A DNA stretch of 64,000 nt from Deltaproteobacteria bacterium (GTDB taxonomy: Bacteria; Myxococcota_A; Polyangia; DRWM01; JAAZOP01). The notes under the pieces were generated by a model. The model saw nothing but the letters and a program-made list of their open reading frames with translations. It was not told the origin of the DNA and did no database searches. Of the stretch, positions 1 through 7,037 are shown piece by piece; the stretch's first letter is position 1; each line of letters begins with the position of its first letter. Where the stretch lies: positions 1 to 64,000 of the forward strand of contig JACRCZ010000091.1 in NCBI GenBank assembly GCA_016218765.1, given 5' to 3'. A program made the position numbers and the translations under genes.

Positions 1-214
1 CTCCCCCAACTCCGCCGCGACGTCGCCCTCTTCCCGACCATCCTGCTCGATCAGCTCGGCCCGCTCCCCCAACTACTTGGCAACGTGCTTCCGATCAGCG
101 AGCACCGAACGGTGGTCCACGATGTCCCGGCTCATTACCCGACGGCGCCTGCGATGGCGCCGTCGCATGCCGCTCGTTTGCGGCAAGCGGTACGGCTGGG
201 GTACTTTCCGGCGC
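1..214. other. Unassigned left edge
   Basis: No gene can be assigned here. Several plus-strand frames are open, and a short minus-strand frame could begin at a TTG at 72 and run off the edge, but none shows a recognisable motif. There is no strong ribosome site or promoter before the DUF362 gene at 215. Part of a neighbouring gene may lie here. Confidence 0.3.
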
Positions 215-1309
215 ATGAGCGACCCTGCAGTGGTGCATCTGGTGACGACCGTCGAGCGCGCCGATCCGGCGGAATTGGCCGAAGCGGGGCGCCGGGCGTT
301 CCGCGCGGCCGGACTGGGCACGCGCGTGCGCGGCCTCACCGCCGTGAAGAGCCACTTCGGCGAGGAGGGCGGGCAGGGGTTCCTGCCGCCCCCGGTGATC
401 CGCGCGGTCGTGGACGAGGTGCGGTCGGCGGGGGGAACGCCCTTCCTCACCGACACGACCACGCTCTACACCGGCAAGCGCGCCCAGGCGGTCGACTACG
501 CGGCCCTCGTGCACGCCCACGGCTTCACCTTCGAAGCCGTCGGGGCGCCGTTCGTGGCCGCCGACGGGCTCGTGGGCGCGAACGAGACCGAGGTGCGTAT
601 CGATGGCGTTCATCACCGGACCGTGGCGCTCGCCGCCGACGCCCTGCGCGCCGGCTCCGCCGTCATCGTCTCCCACGTCACCGGCCACCTGGCCTGCGGC
701 CTGGGCGCCACCGTGAAGAACCTCGGCATGGGCCTGGCCAGCCGGCGCGGCAAGCTGCGCCAGCACAGCACGCTCCGCCCGCACGTCGATCCCGACGCGT
801 GCACCGCGTGCGAACAGTGCCTGCCGAACTGCCCCACCGGCGCCATCGCTCCGGCCAAGGGCCGCCGCGGCACTCCGCCCCCCATGGCCATCGATTCCGC
901 CAGGTGCTCGGGCTGCGGCGAATGCCTCGCCTCCTGCCGCGACGACGCCATCCGCTTCGACTGGAAGGCCGAATCGCGCACGCTCCAGGAATCGATGGCC
1001 GAGCACGCCCTGGGCTACTGCCGCCGCATGGCCGGACGGATCGGCTTCCTCACCTTCGCCACGCACGTCACCAAGGACTGCGACTGCATGGGGAAACGCC
1101 AGAAGCCGTTGTGCGCCGACATCGGCGTCCTGGCCGGAACCGACCCGGTCGCCATCGACCAGGCCGCGCTCGATCTCGTGCGCCGGCACGCCGGCCGCGG
1201 CCTCGAGGCGATGTCCTACCCGCGCCTCGACGGCAGCTTCCAGCTCGACCACGGCGAGCGGATCGGCCTCGGCACGCGCTCCTACCAGCTCGTGAAGGCC
1301 GCCGAATAG
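215..1309 (+). CDS. DUF362 domain protein with two 4Fe-4S ferredoxin motifs
   Basis: The product is 364 residues. The N-terminal half has the DUF362 pattern (an early V-K-S-H-F-G stretch, then G-H-L-A-C-G-L-G and K-N-L-G-M-G). Two CxxCxxCxxxC clusters near residues 195-206 and 230-241 should bind two 4Fe-4S clusters. DUF362 proteins are thought to be cytoplasmic iron-sulfur proteins, often near redox or metal genes; the substrate is unknown. ATG 215 was chosen because the family homology begins there; in-frame codons extend upstream but look like Arg-rich noise, and no clear ribosome site marks either start. The gene ends four bases from the convergent kinase gene. Confidence 0.85.
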   Translation: MSDPAVVHLVTTVERADPAELAEAGRRAFRAAGLGTRVRGLTAVKSHFGEEGGQGFLPPPVIRAVVDEVRSAGGTPFLTDTTTLYTGKRAQAVDYAALVHAHGFTFEAVGAPFVAADGLVGANETEVRIDGVHHRTVALAADALRAGSAVIVSHVTGHLACGLGATVKNLGMGLASRRGKLRQHSTLRPHVDPDACTACEQCLPNCPTGAIAPAKGRRGTPPPMAIDSARCSGCGECLASCRDDAIRFDWKAESRTLQESMAEHALGYCRRMAGRIGFLTFATHVTKDCDCMGKRQKPLCADIGVLAGTDPVAIDQAALDLVRRHAGRGLEAMSYPRLDGSFQLDHGERIGLGTRSYQLVKAAE

Positions 1310-1313
1310 CGCC

Positions 1314-4300
1314 TCAGGAACCGCAACGGAAGCGGACGAAGAACAGCTCGTTGCCCACGCTCGGCGCGTCCTCCGCGTCGCTGCCCACGTCGGCGAGCGC
1401 CGCGCCCGGCCGCTCGCGCCACACCGCCGCGAACTCGCCCTTGGCGGCCCCGGGCGCCAGGCCCACCCGGCCGCCCAGCCCGGCAAGCGGCACGCCGACG
1501 GCCGGATCCTCGTCGGCCGGCGACTCCGGACAGCCCGTTTCGAGCGGGCAGACGGTCAGGTCGAGACGCGCGGCGGCACGGGACCATCGGACCGTGACCA
1601 GGTCGTCCCCGACGAACAACGCGCCGTGGTAGCGGTACGTGCCGCGGGCCGCGACGGACGTGCCCAGCGGGACGCCCCCGGCGGGATCGAAGAACGAGAC
1701 GTCGAGGTCCGGATTGTCGGGCGCGCGGTCGACCCAGACGACGGCGAGGCGGTTCTTCCCGGACTGCCAGGCCAGGATCGGGATCCGCCCCTGGATGCTC
1801 CTCGCGGGACGCTCGCCCGCCAGGACGCGCTCCACCCACAGCGGCTCGCCGCCGCCCGGCGCGAAGGCAGCCAGGACGATCGTCGTCAGACCCTCGCCCT
1901 CCTCCTCCCAGGCGACCGCGAATCCGGCGTCACCCAGGCCGACGACATGCGGGAGTCGCGTCAGGTTGGCGCGGGTCCGGACGGCCCGCGCGCCCGGCTC
2001 CTCCGGACGGGGCAAGCGGACGAAGCGGGGACCGTCGAGCAGCTTGCCCTCGCGGTCCAGGAACGCGATCGCCGCGCTGTCCCGGGCCGCCGTGCTGGTG
2101 GTCTCCCGGCCGGCCCACGCGACCGCGAACACGACGCCCGCCGCAGACCGCGCCACCGCGACCGTGGGATACGCGGCCGGCGACACGCCCGTGGCCAGCA
2201 CCGCCGGCTCGGCGGCGGGATTGCCGAGGAAATCGAGCGCACGGAAGACGACGCGGCGCTCGTTCCCGACGATCTCGTCCCAGGCCAGCCCGCACTGCTT
2301 GTCCAGGCAGTCGATCGTCGGACGAGCCGCATCCGCGTCGCGCCCGGACACCGCAAGGTCCCTCGCCAGGAGACGCTTGCCGGAGGCGTCCAGGCGCTGG
2401 AGGTAGATCTGCTGCGCGTTGCTGTCCTCCGGGGCCGCACGGCCATCGCTCCACGCGACGAGGTACTCCTCCCCGGTCCAGGCGAGCTGCGGACGGCCCA
2501 CGGCGCGCGAGGGTGCGTCCGGATCGCGCAACATGGCCAGACCGGCCGGCGTGCACGGCCCGGCCGACACCGTCTGTCCCAGATCCCGCGCCTTGAGCTC
2601 GAGCTGCCGCGTCGATTCGCGCGTGTCGCCCAGATCCTCGCGCAGGCGCTGGAGCGACGACGTCGCGTCGTTCCACCGGCCCGCGCGCAAGGCCTCCTCG
2701 GCCGCGTCGCCCTCGCGCACCAGCAGCGCATCCTTGGCCGTGCCCAACGCCCGCCGCGCGGGGTCGTAGAGGACGGAATCAGGCGCGATCCCCGACAGGA
2801 GGCGGACCACCGAGAAGGCGTCGTCCAGGCTGGCCGCCACGGGAACACCCCGAGCCAACGCCTCGAACACGTCGGCCGCGGCCTGCGGGTCCAGCGCGTG
2901 GGTCGTCGCGGCGGAGACGATGCGCGCCGCGTTCGTGACGTCGCCCGCGGCCGCCAGCGCCTTCGCGCCACGCATGGCCGCCCCGATCCACTCCGGATCC
3001 GGCTCGGACCCGGAGGGACCCGCCGCCAACCCGCGCTCCAACGCCTGCGCCGCCTGCGCCCGGCGCTCGGGCGGCAAGACCGTCGCCGCCTCGTCCAGCA
3101 CGTCCGCCAACCGCCCCGCATCGGCCGCCTCCGGCCGGGCGACGGAGGCCGCCAGGCGCGGAAGAACCAGATCGAGCGCTTCCGTGAAGCGCCCGCCCTC
3201 GAGCAGCGGGCGCACGTCGTCCGCCGCGGGCACCGGGGCCCCCGGAATGGGCCGCAAGGGCGCCGGCGCCTCGTCCGGAGGGGTCTCGCGCAGGCGCAGC
3301 CAGACCAGGGTGGCCGCCACGCCGCCGCCGAGGATCAGGACGACCAGGAGCAGCCAGGCGACCACCGACCGCCGCTTCCCGCCAGGCGCTCCGTCGTCGG
3401 CCGTCGCGGCGGTCGAGACGGGCCCGTCGAGCGACCGGGTGACAGGACGCGGACCGCTGCCCGACCCCGCGAGCGAACGGGAGCCGGAGACCGCAACGGC
3501 CGCGGCGCCCGCGGGCTGCGACGGGACCCCGGCATAGGCGGTGTCGGCGTCGTGGAGCGGGAAGCCGGTCACCGGGCCGGTGCCCACGTCGTCCGCCGCC
3601 TCGGGCGCGATGCGCGGCGGTGGCAGGTCGATGGACTCGGCCGGCAGCCGATCGAGATCCTCGCTCAGGGCGTCGAGATCGTCGAGGATGGCGTTGGCGG
3701 TCTGGTACCGCCGTTCCGGGTCCTTCTCCAGCGCCCGGAGACAGATCGCCACCAGCCCCGGCAGCAGCTCCGGGTTGTAGCGATCGGGCCGCTCGGGCGG
3801 GTTGTCGACGTGGGCCTGCATCACCTGGTATTCGGTGGCCGCCTGGAACGGCACCCGCCCGGTGAGGCACTCGTAGAAGACGACGCCGATCGAGTACAGG
3901 TCGCTGCGCTGGTCGACGGACTTGCCGAGGCACTGTTCGGGAGACATGTAGTCGACGGTGCCGAGCACGCTGCCGGGCTGGGTCATGGAGGTGGTGTGGA
4001 GGGCCTTCGCGATCCCGAAGTCCGTGAGCCACGGCCGGATGTGCCCGCGATCCTCGGCGATGAGGATGTTCGCCGGCTTCACGTCGCGGTGCACCACGCC
4101 CTCGGCATGGGCGAACGCCACGCCGCGCAGGATCTGCCGCAGGACGTCGCACGCCGTGCGCTGGGCGACCGGCCGGCCGCGCACCAGATCGCCCAGGTTG
4201 CGCCCGCCGGGGACAAACTCCATCGCGATGAGCAGCAGCTCCTCCGTGATCACGAAGTCGTAGACACGGACGATGTTGGGATGCTCGAGCTTGCCGTGGG

Positions 4301-4487
4301 TCTTCGCCTCGTTGCGGAATCGCTCGCGCATCTCGGGCGAGCGACACAGATGGCTGTGCAGGATCTTCACCGCGACCTGGCGTTCGAGCACGGTGTCGAC
4401 GGCCAAGTGCACGGAGCCCATCCCGCCCTCGCCGATCAGCCGGAGGAGCTTGTACTTGCCCACCGATTCGACCCGCGTCGTCACCAC
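1314..4487 (-). CDS. Receptor-type Ser/Thr protein kinase with a large extracytoplasmic domain
   Basis: From GTG 4487 the product is 1057 residues. The kinase domain has the glycine loop GEGGMG (19-24), catalytic Lys41, HRDVKP at 133-138, DFG at 156-158 and an M-S-P-E-Q activation-segment end, so it should be active. A linker rich in Asp, Ala and Pro leads to one membrane helix near 375-397. The outer part has a TPR-like helical stretch and, from about residue 650, repeated blades with W-x-G-x-E-Y-L-V-A-W-type strands, suggesting a beta-propeller sensor. Codons upstream of 4487 (69 residues) are repeat-like and were left out. It is divergent from the cyclic-nucleotide-binding gene and may share signalling with it (inference). 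Confidence 0.9.
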   Translation of the reverse strand: MVTTRVESVGKYKLLRLIGEGGMGSVHLAVDTVLERQVAVKILHSHLCRSPEMRERFRNEAKTHGKLEHPNIVRVYDFVITEELLLIAMEFVPGGRNLGDLVRGRPVAQRTACDVLRQILRGVAFAHAEGVVHRDVKPANILIAEDRGHIRPWLTDFGIAKALHTTSMTQPGSVLGTVDYMSPEQCLGKSVDQRSDLYSIGVVFYECLTGRVPFQAATEYQVMQAHVDNPPERPDRYNPELLPGLVAICLRALEKDPERRYQTANAILDDLDALSEDLDRLPAESIDLPPPRIAPEAADDVGTGPVTGFPLHDADTAYAGVPSQPAGAAAVAVSGSRSLAGSGSGPRPVTRSLDGPVSTAATADDGAPGGKRRSVVAWLLLVVLILGGGVAATLVWLRLRETPPDEAPAPLRPIPGAPVPAADDVRPLLEGGRFTEALDLVLPRLAASVARPEAADAGRLADVLDEAATVLPPERRAQAAQALERGLAAGPSGSEPDPEWIGAAMRGAKALAAAGDVTNAARIVSAATTHALDPQAAADVFEALARGVPVAASLDDAFSVVRLLSGIAPDSVLYDPARRALGTAKDALLVREGDAAEEALRAGRWNDATSSLQRLREDLGDTRESTRQLELKARDLGQTVSAGPCTPAGLAMLRDPDAPSRAVGRPQLAWTGEEYLVAWSDGRAAPEDSNAQQIYLQRLDASGKRLLARDLAVSGRDADAARPTIDCLDKQCGLAWDEIVGNERRVVFRALDFLGNPAAEPAVLATGVSPAAYPTVAVARSAAGVVFAVAWAGRETTSTAARDSAAIAFLDREGKLLDGPRFVRLPRPEEPGARAVRTRANLTRLPHVVGLGDAGFAVAWEEEGEGLTTIVLAAFAPGGGEPLWVERVLAGERPARSIQGRIPILAWQSGKNRLAVVWVDRAPDNPDLDVSFFDPAGGVPLGTSVAARGTYRYHGALFVGDDLVTVRWSRAAARLDLTVCPLETGCPESPADEDPAVGVPLAGLGGRVGLAPGAAKGEFAAVWRERPGAALADVGSDAEDAPSVGNELFFVRFRCGS

Positions 4488-4560
4488 GGGAACTCCGCGA
4501 CCTCCGCCCCACCATCCTGGCAGAACAACGCCCCGCGAGCAACGATCGCAAGCCGACTCC

Positions 4561-4600
4561 CCGCACTCCCCGCACTCCCCCGCACTTCCCCGCCCTCCGC
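4561..4600. repeat. C-rich GCACTCCCC tandem tract
   Basis: Three to four imperfect copies of GCACTCCCC lie between the divergent kinase and cyclic-nucleotide-binding genes. The same unit occurs at 10016-10086 (complement) and 28376-28455. The G-rich strand has several runs of four or more G and could form a quadruplex. Confidence 0.7.
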
Positions 4601-4601
4601 C

Positions 4602-4631
4602 TTGCGGGGCCTTCGGAATTGCGGTTAGGAT
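4602..4631 (+). promoter_or_regulatory. Possible sigma70-type promoter of the cyclic-nucleotide-binding gene
   Basis: TTGCGG at 4602-4607 and TAGGAT at 4626-4631 are separated by 18 bases and lie 26 bases before the ATG at 4657, giving a short leader with GAGGAGG at 4641-4647. The match is moderate, and chance is a real alternative in this GC-rich sequence. Confidence 0.4.
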
Positions 4632-4656
4632 GCCGGTGCGGAGGAGGGGCAGCGGC

Positions 4657-5997
4657 ATGGCGCGGACGCTCAGGACCGTGTTCGACGAGGCCAACCGCCG
4701 GTTCGCCGCGCGGGACTTCGTCGGCGCGCTGAAGATCTACCGTATGCTGCTCGAGACGGCGCAGGCGGGCGCCGGCACGGACGTCGACGTGCGGCTGCGC
4801 ATCGGCGACACCCTGCTGGCGCTGGGCGAGGAAGCGGGAGCGCGGCGCGTCCACGCCGCCGTGGCCACCCAATCGATCCGCGCCGGCCTGCCGCTGTACG
4901 GCATCGTCGCGATCAAGATCCTCGAACAGGTCAAGGTCGACGTGGCCCCGGCCGTCGAGGCCCTGGCGGAAATGTACGCCGAGGGATCGGAACGCATCGG
5001 CAAGGGCGCACGACCCGCGCTCCTCGATCTCGATCTCCCCCTGCGCGAGGACGTTTCCCTCGACCTCCCGATCGCCGCCCCGGCCCTCATCGAACAGTGC
5101 ATCCAGGCGGCCGGCGGCCAGGATCCCCGCGCCAAGTACCCCGAGAAGGTGCCCCCCATTCCCCTGTTCTCGCTGCTCGCCCCGGACACCTTCATGGACG
5201 TCATCCGCCTCGTCCGGCTCCGCCGCGTCGCCGACGGCACGTTCGTCGTCCGCGAGGGCGAGATCGGCGAGTCGTTCTTCGTCATCGCGCGCGGCACCGT
5301 GCGCGTCACCCAGCACGACGTCCTGGGCAAGGAGCGCGAGCTGGCCCTCCTGGGCGACGGCTCCGTCTTCGGCGAGATGGCCCTCATCTCCAACTCGCCC
5401 CGCACCGCCACCGTCATCTCCGCCGGCAGCGTCGACCTGCTCGAGTTCAACCGCGACGCGCTCACCGCAGCCTCCGAGCAGATCATCGATATCGCCACCG
5501 CACTCGACCGCTTCACCCGCGACCGCCTCGTCCAGAACATCCTCGCCACCAACCCCCTCTTCCGGCCCTTCGACCGCGCCCAGCGGCTCGAGCTCCTGCG
5601 TCGCTTCTCCGCCCACGAGGTCACCCCCGGGACGGTCATCGTCCGCGAGGGCCAGGAGGGCAAGGGCCTGTACCTCATCCTCACCGGCGAGGTCGACGTG
5701 ACCAAGGTCGACGGCCAGGAGAAGGTCCTTCTGGCCACGCTCAAGGCGGGCGAGTGCTTCGGCGAGATCTCGCTCGTCAAACGCTCCCCCACCACCGCCA
5801 CCGTCACCTCGGCCCGCCACACCACCGTGCTCTTCCTGCCCCGCGACGCGTTCGCCAAGCTGGTCGAAGCCCTGCCGGAGCTGGCGACCTACTTCCGCGA
5901 GCTGACCGAGGAGCGCCTCATGGACACCCGCCTCGTCCTCGATCGCTCCGACGAGGAAGACGACCGCTCCCTCGCCGACGTCCGGCACATTTTCTGA
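4657..5997 (+). CDS. Protein with two cyclic-nucleotide-binding domains
   Basis: The product is 446 residues, starting at ATG 4657 behind GAGGAGG at 4641. Residues 1-100 look like a short TPR-type helical region. Two CRP/PKA-regulatory-type domains follow at about 172-290 and 300-415. The first has a full phosphate-binding cassette (F-G-E-M-A-L-I then S-P-R-T-A-T-V, with the phosphate-contacting Arg); in the second the Arg is replaced by Thr (S-P-T-T-A-T-V), so it may bind nucleotide weakly or not at all. There is no DNA-binding or enzymatic domain, so it probably acts through protein contacts. It is divergent from a Ser/Thr kinase and convergent with the MepA-like gene. Confidence 0.9.
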   Translation: MARTLRTVFDEANRRFAARDFVGALKIYRMLLETAQAGAGTDVDVRLRIGDTLLALGEEAGARRVHAAVATQSIRAGLPLYGIVAIKILEQVKVDVAPAVEALAEMYAEGSERIGKGARPALLDLDLPLREDVSLDLPIAAPALIEQCIQAAGGQDPRAKYPEKVPPIPLFSLLAPDTFMDVIRLVRLRRVADGTFVVREGEIGESFFVIARGTVRVTQHDVLGKERELALLGDGSVFGEMALISNSPRTATVISAGSVDLLEFNRDALTAASEQIIDIATALDRFTRDRLVQNILATNPLFRPFDRAQRLELLRRFSAHEVTPGTVIVREGQEGKGLYLILTGEVDVTKVDGQEKVLLATLKAGECFGEISLVKRSPTTATVTSARHTTVLFLPRDAFAKLVEALPELATYFRELTEERLMDTRLVLDRSDEEDDRSLADVRHIF

Positions 5998-6000
5998 ACG

Positions 6001-6792
6001 CTACATCTCCCCCAGCGCCAGCTCCAGCAGCACGGCGTCGTCGGTCGGCGCGTGCTCCAGGCGATCGAAGCCGCGGCGCACCCACGGCCAGATCGGAGGC
6101 CGATCCGCGCAGCCGTACGGCAGATCGTCCGCCGAACAGTACAGCCGCACGTGGAAATGGTCGTCGTGCGGCGCCGAGTCGCTCGGCTGGTGCAGCACCG
6201 ACACCGCCCGCTCCACCGTGTCCAGCGAGGCGCCGGACTCGAGCGCATACGTCAGCAGCGCAGCCTTCACGCCGTGCGAGACGAAAATCCACTGCACGTC
6301 CTGCGGATACTCCTCCAGGAGGTGCGCCACCAGCGCCCAGTTGCGCTCCAAATCCAGGCTCACGGGACCGGCGACACCGACCGCGAGACCGTCCTCGCCG
6401 AACCTCATGAAGCGCGCGCGACGGCCCGCCGAGCCGTCCGCGGACGTGGTGAAGAACAGCAGGTCGACGTCGCGTCCGGCGCGGTGCGAATGATGGCCGG
6501 CGACGGCGCCGCCCGAACGCGCCGACAGGTCGCCGATCCACAGCGTCGCGCCGTCCCAGCGCTCCTGCAGCCATCCGGCCGTCTCCTCCAGCACCTCGGT
6601 CAGCCGCCGCGACCCGTACCGCCGCTCGCGCTCGCGATAGGCCCGGAAACCATCCCCGCGGTCGGGCACCAGCACCCCCGCCTCCAGCCACCCCTCGTTG
6701 GAATCCCCCACCGACGTCCCCGGAGGCGCCAGCTCCGGCGGCTGGAACGCCGCACACCCCACCACCCCGAACACCACGACCATCCCGACCAT
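6001..6792 (-). CDS. MepA-like murein endopeptidase lipoprotein (peptidase M74 type)
   Basis: From ATG 6792 the product is 263 residues with an N-terminal hydrophobic stretch ending in V-V-G-C, a lipobox. The metal-binding motifs of the penicillin-insensitive murein endopeptidases are visible: G-H-H-S-H-R-x-G-R-D-V-D-L near residue 99 and H-D-D-H-F-H-V-R near 207. Known M74 enzymes are zinc peptidases that cut D-Ala-meso-DAP crosslinks in periplasmic peptidoglycan. The frame stays open upstream of 6792, but that part is the tandem repeat at 6804-6926 and is unlikely to be translated. It ends three bases from the convergent cyclic-nucleotide-binding gene. Confidence 0.85.
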   Translation of the reverse strand: MVGMVVVFGVVGCAAFQPPELAPPGTSVGDSNEGWLEAGVLVPDRGDGFRAYRERERRYGSRRLTEVLEETAGWLQERWDGATLWIGDLSARSGGAVAGHHSHRAGRDVDLLFFTTSADGSAGRRARFMRFGEDGLAVGVAGPVSLDLERNWALVAHLLEEYPQDVQWIFVSHGVKAALLTYALESGASLDTVERAVSVLHQPSDSAPHDDHFHVRLYCSADDLPYGCADRPPIWPWVRRGFDRLEHAPTDDAVLLELALGEM

Positions 6793-6803
6793 CCCCCCCC
6801 TCC

Positions 6804-6926
6804 CCCATCGGTGTCCACCGGTGTCCATCGGTGGTTTCCTTCCCCCTCCTTCCCTATCTGTGTTCATCTGTGTCCATCTGTGGTTTCCCTGACTCGGCTC
6901 CTTCCCCTTCCCCATCGGTGGTTTCA
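6804..6926. repeat. Intergenic tandem of CATCGGTG / CATCTGTG units
   Basis: Imperfect copies of a decamer-like unit (GTGTCCATCG, GTGTTCATCT, GTGTCCATCT) followed by GTGGTTTC occur three times over about 120 bases. The same unit in complement is at 48724-48753. When translated it gives ICVHLC / HRWTQMNTD-type peptides, which are familiar spurious products in environmental genomes. Confidence 0.8.
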
Positions 6927-6931
6927 TTCCC

Positions 6932-6960
6932 TTGAGCCTCGAACATCCACTTGCTATCTT
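6932..6960 (+). promoter_or_regulatory. Probable sigma70-type promoter of the PEP-synthase-like gene
   Basis: TTGAGC at 6932-6937 and TATCTT at 6955-6960 are separated by exactly 17 bases, immediately after the tandem repeat. Transcription from here would give a leader of about 70 bases to the GTG at 7038. Confidence 0.5.
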
Positions 6961-7037
6961 GCCCCCGCTCGCCAGGAAAGCCCGGAATCGTGGACCGCGT
7001 CAATCCGGGGGGCCCCGGGGCGAGCGGAGGTCGTGGC

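Noticed and set aside
1626-4628. Long Arg-rich plus-strand frame opposite the receptor kinase
   Set aside because: It is the antisense shadow of a well-supported kinase gene and has no recognisable motif or ribosome site.
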